Origin: Mycolicibacter nonchromogenicus
GTDB lineage: Bacteria; Actinomycetota; Actinomycetes; Mycobacteriales; Mycobacteriaceae
Assembly (NCBI RefSeq): GCF_002101775.1
Contig: NZ_LQPI01000075.1
Coordinates: 1-34,820 of the forward strand
Direction: 5' to 3'
Length of the DNA stretch: 34,820 bases
The translations under genes and the position numbers were made by a program. Positions 1-6,623 of this stretch are shown piece by piece. Under the pieces are notes generated by a model. It was given only the letters and a program-made list of their open reading frames with translations. It was not told where the DNA came from and searched no databases. Positions within the stretch are counted from its first letter, which is position 1, and the number at the start of each line of letters is the position of its first letter.

Positions 1-3
1 CCT

Positions 4-67
4 GCGCGAGCAGACGCGAAAGCCCCCATTTCGGCCTCGATTTGGGGGCTTTGGCGTCTGCTCGCGC
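4..67. terminator. Long bidirectional hairpin, terminator-like
   Basis: The arms GCGCGAGCAGACGC (4-17) and GCGTCTGCTCGCGC (54-67) are perfect inverted repeats. After one G-G mismatch (18/53) the pairing continues as AAAGCCCCCA (19-28) with TGGGGGCTTT (43-52). The stem is about 25 bp around a 14-base loop that can itself form TCG/CGA. The inner A-tract/GC-stem/T-tract part looks like a bidirectional intrinsic terminator just downstream of leftward pyrD. The terminator role is inferred; the palindrome is directly visible. Confidence 0.8.
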
Positions 68-98
68 CTAGAGGGGGGCGCGCCAAGAGGGGCCCGCG

Positions 99-1166
99 CT
101 ACCTCGCGGCGGAGCCGACCGCCTCGCTCAGCGACGCGAACCCGCCGTTGCGCAGCCGCTGGGCCAGGCCGTCGTGGATGTTGCGGGCCCACAGTCCGCC
201 GCCGTAGATGAAACCGGTGTAGCCCTGCAGCAGAGAGGCGCCCGCCGTGATGCGCTCCCAGGCGTCGTCGGCGGTCTCGATCCCCCCGACGCTGATCAGC
301 ACCAGCCGGTCGCCGACGCGGGCGTACAGCCGCCGCAGCACCTCCAGCGACCGGCGCGCCACCGGTGGCCCGGAAATGCCGCCGGGCCCCAACTCGGCCA
401 CCCCCGGGGTGGCCAGCCCGTCGCGGGACACCGTGGTGTTGGTCGCCACGATGCCGGCCAGACCCAACTCCACACACAGGTCGGCGATGGCATCCAGATC
501 GGTGTCGGCCAGATCGGGTGCGATCTTCACCAGCACCGGCTTGGTGGTCTCGGCACGCACCGCGGCCAGGATGGGCCGCAGCGACTCGACGGCCTGCAGG
601 TCGCGCAGCCCCGGCGTGTTCGGCGAGCTGACATTGACCACCAGGTAGGCGGCCAACGGGGCCAGCAGTCGGGCGCTGGTGCGGTAGTCCTCGACCGCCT
701 CCTCGGGCGGGGTGACCTTGGTCTTGCCGATGTTCACCCCGATCGGCACGTCGGGGTTATGGCGCGCCAGTCGCGCCGCCAGGGCAGCGGCGCCGTGATT
801 GTTGAAGCCCATCCGGTTCAGCAGCGCGCGATCGTCGGGCAGCCGGAACAGCCGCGGCGCCGGGTTGCCCGGCTGCGCCTCCGCCGTCACGGTGCCCACC
901 TCGGCGTAACCGAAACCCAAAGCACCCCAGGTGTTGAGCCCGGCGCCGTCCTTGTCGAACCCGGCCGCCAGGCCCAGCGGCCCGGGGAATCGCACCCCGA
1001 ACACGGTGCTGGCCAACAGTGGGTCGTGCGGGCCGAGTCGGCGTTGCAGGGCCCGCCGGGCCGGCGGTGCCGCGGTGGCGCCGCGCAGTCCGGCGAACAC
1101 GACGGTGTGGATGCGCTCGGCCGGCACCATGAAGAACGCCCGGCGCAGCGCGCCATAGAGGCCCAT
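99..1166 (-). CDS. pyrD: Dihydroorotate dehydrogenase (quinone), class 2
   Basis: Oxidises dihydroorotate to orotate with FMN and passes electrons to quinone; fourth step of pyrimidine synthesis, at the inner membrane face. From the ATG at 1164-1166 the product is 355 aa (MGLYGALRRAFF...), close to the family length. The amphipathic N-terminal helix typical of class 2 enzymes is followed by FGVRFPGPLGLAAGFDKDG, the NRMGFNNHG segment, NVSSPNTPGL and the FMN-phosphate loop (ISVGGIETADDA, GASLLQGYTGF). A longer upstream reading frame overlaps the DUF5703 gene and is rejected as the start. It is the last gene of a leftward set with lppL and the DUF5703 gene, whose stop lies 2 bases upstream. Confidence 0.96.
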   Translation of the reverse strand: MGLYGALRRAFFMVPAERIHTVVFAGLRGATAAPPARRALQRRLGPHDPLLASTVFGVRFPGPLGLAAGFDKDGAGLNTWGALGFGYAEVGTVTAEAQPGNPAPRLFRLPDDRALLNRMGFNNHGAAALAARLARHNPDVPIGVNIGKTKVTPPEEAVEDYRTSARLLAPLAAYLVVNVSSPNTPGLRDLQAVESLRPILAAVRAETTKPVLVKIAPDLADTDLDAIADLCVELGLAGIVATNTTVSRDGLATPGVAELGPGGISGPPVARRSLEVLRRLYARVGDRLVLISVGGIETADDAWERITAGASLLQGYTGFIYGGGLWARNIHDGLAQRLRNGGFASLSEAVGSAAR

Positions 1167-1168
1167 CG

Positions 1169-1411
1169 CTACAGCCCCGGCTGGTCGACGCAGCGGCTGT
1201 CGCCGAGCGCACCCGCGGCGGACTTCTTGCGGCGCAGCAACACCCGCCTGCTCCCGTCGGTGTACAACCGCACTCGGGTCAGCTCCCAACCTCGGTATTC
1301 GGCTTCGATGGACAACCGGGTGGACGCCCCGATCCGGGTGACCTCCGGCGGCAGTCGCAGCGGGATCCACTCGTAGTCGTCGGACAGGTCGGTGTCCCAG
1401 CCGACCGGCAT
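1169..1411 (-). CDS. DUF5703 family small protein
   Basis: An 80-aa protein starting MPVGWDTDLSDDYEW from the ATG at 1409-1411. It carries a conserved-looking middle part (RLSIEAEYRGWELTRVRLYTDGSRRV) and a basic stretch VLLRRKK. I recognise it as the DUF5703 family found beside pyrD in mycobacteria; its function is unknown. It starts about 20 bases after the lppL stop and ends 2 bases before the pyrD start, so the three are probably co-transcribed. No signal peptide or membrane segment is visible. It is easily missed because a longer non-coding extension of the same frame runs into lppL. Confidence 0.8.
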   Translation of the reverse strand: MPVGWDTDLSDDYEWIPLRLPPEVTRIGASTRLSIEAEYRGWELTRVRLYTDGSRRVLLRRKKSAAGALGDSRCVDQPGL

Positions 1412-1431
1412 TCGCCGTGGGCGCAGCGCAG

Positions 1432-2490
1432 TCAACGGGGCCTCGCGGCGTGCTCGATCACCTGGACCCCGGCGCCGGAGCCCGACACCACGTACAGGGT
1501 GTCCGACTTGTCGTCCAAGGCCAGGGTGTTGGGTTGCTGCACGGTCGGATAGCGAACCTTCTCCACGGGGATTCCGGTGGTCAAATCGTAGCCGACCACG
1601 GTGTTCGTCCCGGTTTGCGACACCCACGCAAACCCACCCGCCCCGGCCAGGCCGTAGGGGGCATGCGGCACCGGATAGTCCTGGTGCAGCATCAGCGGAT
1701 CCACGCCGTACACCAGCAGTCGCCCGCCGCGGGGATCGGCCGCCAGCACCGGGCCGTCGTCGGCGGCGGCGGCCAGCGTGGTCGCGCCCTGGCCGGCCCG
1801 CAGCGCGTACTGGGGCTTGCCGTCGGTGCCGATGGTCGTCACCGAGGTCTGGCCGCGATCCAGGACCACGGCCACATCGCCCTGAGTCACGATCTGGTCG
1901 ACCCGGGCGAAGATCTTGGCCCGCTCGGCCACCTGCGTGCCGTCCTCGGCCAGCGTGTAGACCGCGCCGTCGGCGCTGCCCAGCACCAGGATGCCGTCGG
2001 CGCGCCGGCCGATCGCGGTGAAGTCGACACCGGCGGCGTCGTCGACCTCGACCCGGCGGATGCCGCGGGTGGCCAGGTCGACGCTGTAGTAGCCCCCGTG
2101 ACCCGACAGGTAGACCGTGCCGTCGCCATCACCGGCGACTGCGCTGGCCGGGCCCGGCAACGCCAGCGTGACCGGCGGGGAGTCGCCCACCAGCGCGAGG
2201 GTGGCGCCAACCTCGGCGTCCGGGCCGGGGGACAGCACGGCCAGCAGTTTCGTGGTCGCGTCGAACACCGCGCCGGTGGCCTGGCCGGCCAGCGGTCGCA
2301 CCGTGCCGGCCGGGCGCTCCGCGGCGACCGGGGACACCGCGGGTTCGGCCGGCGCGATCGTGGGCGGCGCGGTGATGGGGTTGGAGGAGCACGCCGTGAG
2401 CAGCAGCAGCGGCAGCAACAGGCCGGGAAGGGACCGGCGGGGCCGGCGGGTGGCGCGCTTGGGCACAGGGCAGCTCTTCCAGCTCGTCAT
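1432..2490 (-). CDS. lppL: Lipoprotein LppL, beta-propeller-like
   Basis: A 352-aa predicted lipoprotein. From the ATG at 2488-2490 the N-terminus is basic (KRATRRPRRS), then hydrophobic (LPGLLLPLLLL), then a lipobox LLTAC whose Cys would be lipidated. The mature part has repeated short beta motifs such as GRLLVYGVDPL, GGFAWVSQTGTNTVVGYDL and LALDDKSDTLYVVSGSG, suggesting a YncE/SMP-30-like propeller; this is inference. Position next to pyrD and length match M. tuberculosis LppL (Rv2138). Its molecular role is unknown. The same frame extends upstream of the lipoprotein signal, but that part crosses the divergent gene and is not coding. Confidence 0.9.
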   Translation of the reverse strand: MTSWKSCPVPKRATRRPRRSLPGLLLPLLLLTACSSNPITAPPTIAPAEPAVSPVAAERPAGTVRPLAGQATGAVFDATTKLLAVLSPGPDAEVGATLALVGDSPPVTLALPGPASAVAGDGDGTVYLSGHGGYYSVDLATRGIRRVEVDDAAGVDFTAIGRRADGILVLGSADGAVYTLAEDGTQVAERAKIFARVDQIVTQGDVAVVLDRGQTSVTTIGTDGKPQYALRAGQGATTLAAAADDGPVLAADPRGGRLLVYGVDPLMLHQDYPVPHAPYGLAGAGGFAWVSQTGTNTVVGYDLTTGIPVEKVRYPTVQQPNTLALDDKSDTLYVVSGSGAGVQVIEHAARPR

Positions 2491-2508
2491 GAGGGCGGGT
2501 TGGTGCAA

Positions 2509-2521
2509 AGAATCGATTCTA
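2509..2521 (-). promoter_or_regulatory. lppL -10 element within a 12-bp palindrome
   Basis: On the minus strand TAGAAT (2516-2521) lies about 25 bases before the lppL ATG. It overlaps the perfect palindrome AGAATCGATTCT (2509-2520), which a regulator could bind. No good -35 was seen. The promoter role is inferred from spacing only. Confidence 0.4.
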
Positions 2522-2577
2522 AGTAAGGCGGCGAGGTGAAGTCCGCATGTCCAGCCCACTATAAGTTCGCTTAGGAG

Positions 2578-2583
2578 TAACCT
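2578..2583 (+). promoter_or_regulatory. -10 element of leaderless Rv2137c-like gene
   Basis: TAACCT lies exactly 7 bases before the ATG at 2591, which would put transcription start on or next to the A of ATG. An AGGAG at 2573-2577 is too far from the ATG (13 bases) to be a normal ribosome binding site. Confidence 0.45.
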
Positions 2584-2590
2584 CGCGGCC

Positions 2591-2884
2591 ATGACTGTGG
2601 TCGATGACTGGCAGCGGACATGTTCGGAGTTCCGCATCGAGGAGATCTGGACCGGGGTCTTCGCCAGCGGGTTCGGCGAGGTCGGCGACGGCCGCAGCTT
2701 CTCCTTCCACACCGAGCAGCACCGGCTCGTGGTGGACATCTACCGGCCGCGCCTGGCCGGCCCGGTCCCGCACGACGAGGACGTGGTCGCCAGGGGCAGC
2801 CGGCACCTGTTCGAGATCGATGTCACCGACGAGCGCAGCCTGGCTGCCGCGGTCCGCGACGTGGTATCCGGTCTGACCCGCTGA
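2591..2884 (+). CDS. Conserved hypothetical protein (Rv2137c-like)
   Basis: A 97-aa soluble protein (MTVVDDWQRTCSEFRIEEIWTGVFASGFGEVGDG...). It has no signal peptide or membrane segment. The middle alternates hydrophobic and charged residues (HRLVVDIYRPRLAG), and the C-terminus is a likely helix (DERSLAAAVRDVVSGL). Its place between lppL and uppP matches Rv2137c of M. tuberculosis, but I recognise no domain and give no function. It diverges from lppL with a 100-bp shared promoter region, and uppP follows 24 bases after its stop. Reading-frame quality and G+C at third positions support real coding. Confidence 0.75.
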   Translation: MTVVDDWQRTCSEFRIEEIWTGVFASGFGEVGDGRSFSFHTEQHRLVVDIYRPRLAGPVPHDEDVVARGSRHLFEIDVTDERSLAAAVRDVVSGLTR

Positions 2885-2901
2885 CACCAGCCCGGTACGG
2901 T
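2873..2901 (+). promoter_or_regulatory. uppP promoter, leaderless
   Basis: CTGACC (2873-2878), a 17-base spacer and TACGGT (2896-2901) form a SigA-like promoter. The GTG at 2909 follows the -10 by 7 bases, so the mRNA would begin at or next to the start codon. The -35 lies inside the end of the preceding gene. Confidence 0.55.
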
Positions 2902-2908
2902 CATCGTC

Positions 2909-3784
2909 GTGTCGGTAGTCGAGGCGGCCATGTCGTGGCCGCAAGTGGTGGTCCTGGCGATTGTCCAGGGACTCACCGAGTTTCTGCCGATCTCCTCCTC
3001 GGGACACCTGGCTTTGGCCTCCCGGTTGTTCTTCGCCGGTGACGCCGGCGCCTCGTTCACCGCGGTGACTCAACTGGGCACCGAGATCGCCGTTCTGGTC
3101 TATTTCGCCAAAGACATCGTGCGGATCGCCACGGCCTGGCTGTCCGGGGTGGTGTCGGCACTGGTCAAGACACCGCTGCCCGCCGAACGCGAGACTGACT
3201 ACCGGATGGGCTGGTACGTCATCGTCGGCAGCATCCCGATCGTGATCATCGGGGTGGCATTTCAGCACTTCATCCGCGGCGATGTCCGCAACCTCTGGAT
3301 CATCGCCTCCGCGATGGTCGGGTTCTCGCTGGTGATCGCCGTCGCCGAATACCTCGGCCGCCAGTACCGGCACGCCGAGCAGCTGACCGTCAAAGACGGC
3401 TTCCTGGTGGGCGCGGCCCAGTGTCTGGCATTGATCCCCGGCGTCTCGCGGTCCGGGGCGACCATCAGCGCCGGCCTGTTCCTGGGAATGGACCGGGCCC
3501 TGGCCGCCCGGTTCGGCTTCCTGCTGGGCATCCCGGCGGTGTTCGCCTCCGGATTGCACGAGCTGCCCAACGCCTTCGACCCGGTCACCGAGGGCATGAG
3601 CGCCACCGGCCTGCAGCTGCTGGTCTCGGTGGTGATCACCTTCGTCGTCGGCTACGCGGCGATCAGCTGGCTGCTGCGGTTCGTCAGCAGCCACACCATG
3701 TACTGGTTCGTCGGCTACCGGGTGATCCTCGGGACCACCATCCTGATCCTCCTGGCCACCGGGGCATTGGCGGCCACGTCATGA
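2909..3784 (+). CDS. uppP: Undecaprenyl-diphosphatase UppP/BacA
   Basis: Integral membrane enzyme that removes a phosphate from undecaprenyl diphosphate, recycling the lipid carrier for cell-wall synthesis and giving bacitracin tolerance. The 291-aa product shows both family signatures: QGLTEFLPISSSGHL near the N-terminus, with the catalytic Glu, and PGVSRSGATI in the second half. Several hydrophobic segments follow, e.g. WYVIVGSIPIVIIGVAF, LVSVVITFVVGYAAISWLL and ILGTTILILLATGALA. The GTG start is supported by the leaderless promoter; ATG 2930 is an alternative. Its stop overlaps the next start as ATGA, so it is translationally coupled to the phosphatase gene. Confidence 0.95.
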   Translation: MSVVEAAMSWPQVVVLAIVQGLTEFLPISSSGHLALASRLFFAGDAGASFTAVTQLGTEIAVLVYFAKDIVRIATAWLSGVVSALVKTPLPAERETDYRMGWYVIVGSIPIVIIGVAFQHFIRGDVRNLWIIASAMVGFSLVIAVAEYLGRQYRHAEQLTVKDGFLVGAAQCLALIPGVSRSGATISAGLFLGMDRALAARFGFLLGIPAVFASGLHELPNAFDPVTEGMSATGLQLLVSVVITFVVGYAAISWLLRFVSSHTMYWFVGYRVILGTTILILLATGALAATS

Positions 3785-4467
3785 CCGTCATCCTGCTGCG
3801 GCACGGCCGCTCCACGTCGAACACCTCCGGGGTGCTGGCCGGGCGCACCGCGGGCGTCGAACTCGACGAGCTGGGGCGGGAGCAGGCCGCGCAGCTCGTC
3901 GGCCGGCTCGAGGGTTTGCCGATCAAGGCCGTGGTGCGCTCACCGCTGCTGCGCTGCCGGCTCACCGTCGCACCGCTGGCCGCCGCCCTGGACCTGGAGC
4001 CCCTCGTCGACGAGCGGCTGGCCGAGGTCGACTACGGCGCCTGGACCGGTCGCAAGATCAGCGAGCTGGTCGCCGAGCCGCTGTGGCGGGTGGTGCAGGC
4101 GCAGCCCAGCGCGGCGATCTTCCCCGAGGGCGAAGGGCTGGCGCAGGTACAGGCGCGGGCCGTCGCCGCGGTCCGCGATCACGACCGGCAGCTGGCGCAG
4201 CGGCACGGCTCCGACGTGCTGTGGGTGGCGTGCACCCACGGCGACGTCATCAAGGCCGTGATCGCCGACGCGCTCGGCGTGCATCTGGACGGTTTTCAGC
4301 GGATCACCGCCGACCCGGCATCGGCGAGCGTGATCCGCTACACGCCGTTGCGTCCCTTCGTGATTCACCTCAACCACACCGGAGCGTCGTTGGCCGCCGC
4401 GGTCAACGGTCCGCCGGCCGGCGCGGTTGGTGAAGGCGACGCCGTGGTCGGTGGGTCCACCACCTGA
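3781..4467 (+). CDS. Histidine phosphatase (phosphoglycerate mutase) family protein
   Basis: A 228-aa protein starting MTVILLRHGRSTSNTSG, with the RHG phosphohistidine motif at residues 7-9. A second part of the active site is at ADYGAWTG-like EVDYGAWTGRKISE, and the C-terminal catalytic His lies in WVACTHGDVIKAVIAD. Orthologous in position and size to Rv2135c. Substrate is unknown: the family includes phosphoglycerate mutases and broad phosphatases, and tight coupling to uppP (4-base overlap) could suggest a cell-envelope phosphate substrate, which is speculation. The IS110 element lies directly downstream and may separate it from the DUF3090 gene that follows it in related genomes. Confidence 0.88.
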   Translation: MTVILLRHGRSTSNTSGVLAGRTAGVELDELGREQAAQLVGRLEGLPIKAVVRSPLLRCRLTVAPLAAALDLEPLVDERLAEVDYGAWTGRKISELVAEPLWRVVQAQPSAAIFPEGEGLAQVQARAVAAVRDHDRQLAQRHGSDVLWVACTHGDVIKAVIADALGVHLDGFQRITADPASASVIRYTPLRPFVIHLNHTGASLAAAVNGPPAGAVGEGDAVVGGSTT

Positions 4468-4498
4468 TATGTAGAGAAGTTTGTCAAGAGAGCAGGGT

Positions 4499-4533
4499 GA
4501 GGCGCCGCCGGGGAGCTGCCCCGACGGCGCCTC
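4499..4533. terminator. Strong hairpin after the histidine-phosphatase gene
   Basis: GAGGCGCCG (4499-4507) pairs with CGGCGCCTC (4525-4533). After one C-A mismatch, CGGGG (4509-4513) pairs with CCCCG (4519-4523) around a 5-base loop. It starts 31 bases after the upstream stop codon. A weakly T-rich run follows (GTTGCTT), so it may be the uppP-operon terminator; it could instead belong to the IS110 end. Confidence 0.6.
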
Positions 4534-4750
4534 GTTGCTTCCTCGGCGAGTCTGTGTGGTGAGCGTGTCGTTGGCGACGCGCGGTCAGACTGATATACGC
4601 GGGTTGGTTACCGCAGGACGGTGTTTCGGCTGGATCGCATCCGCTTGTCTAGCATCGAGCGTCACCCGTAAGGGTTGCTCATAGGTGTATCGCGGGTCGA
4701 TCCACGCGCTTGCCACCACGGACCTAGCGAGGAAGCCGATCAGGTGGCGG
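4534..4750. other. Structured non-coding DNA downstream of the transposase
   Basis: No credible gene. Visible structure on the plus strand: AGTCTG (4549-4554) pairs with CAGACT (4586-4591), enclosing GCGTGTCG-TTGG-CGACGCGC (an 8-bp stem with one G-T pair), and an ACCC-GTAA-GGGT hairpin lies near 4665-4676. This is probably the 3'-side non-coding end of the IS110 element. Confidence 0.5.
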
Positions 4751-5842
4751 TCAGTCGTCCATAACGGCCAGTGACCAGCACCAGCCGGCCAGTTCACGTG
4801 CGACCGCGACATTGGCCGTCACGGGTCGCTTACGCCGCTCCAGGAAATTCACCCACCTGCCATGCAGGCGGCGGTTGCCTTCGTCGCCGCGGGCCCGGGC
4901 GGCCGCAGATGCTCGATCCCACCGCGAACGCATTACCGCACCCACGCGATATCGCGGCTTGTGATGCCACGCCGCCTCGACCAGCAGGCGCCTCACATGG
5001 GTGTTGCCGGTCTTGGTGATCGGGCCCTGCGCCCGCGAGGAACCCGATGAGTGTTCCGAGGGCACCAACCCGACGAAAGAACCAATCGTGTTGCCGGTGA
5101 ACCGGTTCCAGTCACCAATCTCCACCGCCAGCGCAAACCCGGTCAACGTGTTCACCCCGCGCAGGCACGACACCCGCCGAACGATCGCGGTGAACTCCCC
5201 GTCGGCGGCCATCTCCTCGATCGCCGCGTCCAAACGCCGCCGCCGACCCTGCATCGTCAACACGTGGTCATAGCCAGCATCAAAGGCCATCCGCGTCGCC
5301 TGCGCCTTCAGCTGCGGCGCGGCAACGCTGCGCAGCCACTGATCATGGGCACCGGTCCAGGCCGCCCCGCCGTAATACACCACTCCGTGACGCAACAACA
5401 GCTTGGACAGGCGATGCCGGGCCCTCATCAGGTCACCGCGGCAGTCCTCGCGGGCACGCACCAAATCACGAGCCGCTTCTTGAGCCACGCTCGGGATCGA
5501 CACCGAGGTGACCTCATCTAGACGCAACAATCGGCACAGATGCAGGGCGTCGCGGGCATCGGTCTTCACTCGATCGCCCGCGGGTTTCTGCAGCTTCGAT
5601 GGGGCCACCACAACGCACCGGATCCCGGCCTCGGTCAATGCCCGCTGCAAGCCGAAACCGGTGGGACCAGCCTCATAGGCCACCGCCACCGGACCCGGCA
5701 ACTCCGATATCCACGATCGGATGTGCTCATGAGACGGGGTCAGGCGAGTCTGCTGAATCTCACCGGTCGCACCGTCGATTGCCGCAGCCGCGACCGAACG
5801 TGCATGCACGTCCAGCCCCACACTCGTACGCTCTGTAAACAC
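4751..5842 (-). CDS. IS110-family transposase (DEDD recombinase)
   Basis: A 363-aa RuvC-like recombinase that moves the element by an RNA-guided route in characterised relatives. The N-terminal DEDD domain shows D11 (SVGLDVHAR), E57 (VAYEAGP), and D95 and D98 (KTDARDA). The C-terminal Transposase_20 domain shows LRGVNTLTGFALAVEIGDWNRF and the Ser-containing GLVPSEHSSGSSRAQGPITKTGN, where the catalytic serine is expected. The start is GTG 5840-5842 with GGGAGG a few bases upstream. The frame is full length with no stop or shift, so the element may be active. Subgroup (IS110 sensu stricto or IS1111) is not decided. Confidence 0.95.
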   Translation of the reverse strand: MFTERTSVGLDVHARSVAAAAIDGATGEIQQTRLTPSHEHIRSWISELPGPVAVAYEAGPTGFGLQRALTEAGIRCVVVAPSKLQKPAGDRVKTDARDALHLCRLLRLDEVTSVSIPSVAQEAARDLVRAREDCRGDLMRARHRLSKLLLRHGVVYYGGAAWTGAHDQWLRSVAAPQLKAQATRMAFDAGYDHVLTMQGRRRRLDAAIEEMAADGEFTAIVRRVSCLRGVNTLTGFALAVEIGDWNRFTGNTIGSFVGLVPSEHSSGSSRAQGPITKTGNTHVRRLLVEAAWHHKPRYRVGAVMRSRWDRASAAARARGDEGNRRLHGRWVNFLERRKRPVTANVAVARELAGWCWSLAVMDD

Positions 5843-5985
5843 CGGGGCCTCCCACCACTGTCGGATAGACCGGGCAGGCGACTCCTACTCGGTAACCCAC
5901 GAACATGGGTGAGTGGGCCCCGGCCCGCAACCCCCGACTCAACGCCGGCAGTCACCCATACCGTCTAGCTGCACCTCGCCGAAGC
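5843..5985 (-). ncRNA. Candidate IS110 bridge RNA region
   Basis: The non-coding DNA upstream of the transposase, on the transposase strand, where IS110-group elements encode their bridge RNA. ATGGGTGA (5905-5912 on the plus strand) and TCACCCAT (5952-5959) form a perfect 8-bp stem enclosing 39 bases. Those include a GGGC-CGGG-GCCC hairpin (5913-5930 region). An alternative ACCCA/TGGGT pairing is possible at 5895-5910. The guide loops cannot be assigned without the exact element ends. The RNA is inferred from family knowledge and structure. Confidence 0.4.
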
Positions 5986-6020
5986 CAGATACCGTCGGCC
6001 GCCGCACTTGCCGGTATTTT

Positions 6021-6024
6021 GGAG
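6021..6024 (+). promoter_or_regulatory. Ribosome binding site of the DUF3090 gene
   Basis: GGAG lies 5 bases before the ATG at 6030 and fixes the start; frames reaching back to 5913 would read through IS110-derived DNA. A TATTTT at 6015-6020 could be a -10, but then the transcript would start only about 3 bases before ATG, so the two readings compete. Confidence 0.45.
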
Positions 6025-6029
6025 ATGCC

Positions 6030-6623
6030 ATGCCCCGAGCCATTCACGTCTTCCGCACTCCCGACCGTTTCGTGGCCGGGACCGTCGGCCAGCCCGGCAA
6101 CCGCACCTTCTACCTGCAGGCGGTCCACGACGATCGGGTGGTCTCGGTGGTGCTGGAGAAGCAGCAGGTCGCGGTGCTGTCCGAACGGATCGGTGCGCTG
6201 CTGCTGGAGGTCAACCGCCGATTCGGCACCCCGGTGCCGCCCGAACCCGCCGAGATCGATGACCTGGACCCGCTGGTGACGCCGGTGGACGCGGAATTCC
6301 GGGTCGGCACCATGGGGCTGGGCTGGGATTCCGAGGCGCAGACGGTGGTGGTCGAGCTGCTCGCGGTCACTGACACCGAATTCGACGCGTCGGTGGTGCT
6401 CGACGACACCGACGAGGGCCCGGACGCGGTGCGGGTGTTCCTCACCCCGGAGTCGGCACGCCAGTTCGCCACCCGCTCCAACCGGGTGATCTCGGCGGGT
6501 CGCCCGCCGTGTCCGCTGTGCGACGAGCCGCTGGACCCCTCGGGTCACATGTGCGTGCGCACCAACGGCTATCGGCGGGGCGCATTCGGGCCCGACGATG
6601 AGCCCGATGACGCAGACTTCTGA
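6030..6623 (+). CDS. DUF3090 family protein (Rv2134c-like)
   Basis: A 197-aa soluble protein starting MPRAIHVFRTPDRFVAGTVGQPGNRTFYLQA. The family is widespread in actinobacteria next to the SCO1664-type gene and mshC; its function is unknown. The C-terminus carries a CPLC...C pattern (PPCPLCDEPLDPSGHMCVRTNGY), a likely small zinc-binding knuckle. The middle is acidic and beta-rich (DSEAQTVVVELLAV, DASVVLDDTDEGPDAVRVFLTPE). It overlaps the next gene by 26 bases (or 17 with the second ATG), so the pair is translationally coupled. The IS110 element lies directly upstream and may have changed its promoter. Confidence 0.88.
   Translation: MPRAIHVFRTPDRFVAGTVGQPGNRTFYLQAVHDDRVVSVVLEKQQVAVLSERIGALLLEVNRRFGTPVPPEPAEIDDLDPLVTPVDAEFRVGTMGLGWDSEAQTVVVELLAVTDTEFDASVVLDDTDEGPDAVRVFLTPESARQFATRSNRVISAGRPPCPLCDEPLDPSGHMCVRTNGYRRGAFGPDDEPDDADF

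Larger units (their letters stand above)
4480..5990 (-). mobile_element. IS110-family insertion sequence (boundaries approximate)
   Basis: One intact DEDD transposase gene (4751-5842, minus) with about 280 bases of non-coding DNA downstream and 150-190 bases upstream, squeezed between two genes that are near neighbours in other mycobacteria. IS110 elements lack clear terminal inverted repeats and make almost no target duplication, so the ends cannot be fixed from one sequence. I place them between 4468-4540 and 5960-6010. Total size of about 1.4-1.5 kb fits mycobacterial IS110 members. Only the coding part is certain. Confidence 0.75.

Noticed and set aside
174..1376. 400-codon open frame antisense to pyrD
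   Set aside because: Gln/Gly/Arg-rich composition typical of a shadow; pyrD on the minus strand has all catalytic motifs.
2571..2583. IdeR iron box upstream of the Rv2137c-like gene
   Set aside because: TTAGG and AACCT are present, but the spacing is too short for the 19-bp IdeR consensus.
4470..5990. Terminal inverted repeats or target duplication for the IS110 element
   Set aside because: I compared both flanks and found no shared sequence beyond four bases, which agrees with IS110 biology but gives no boundary.
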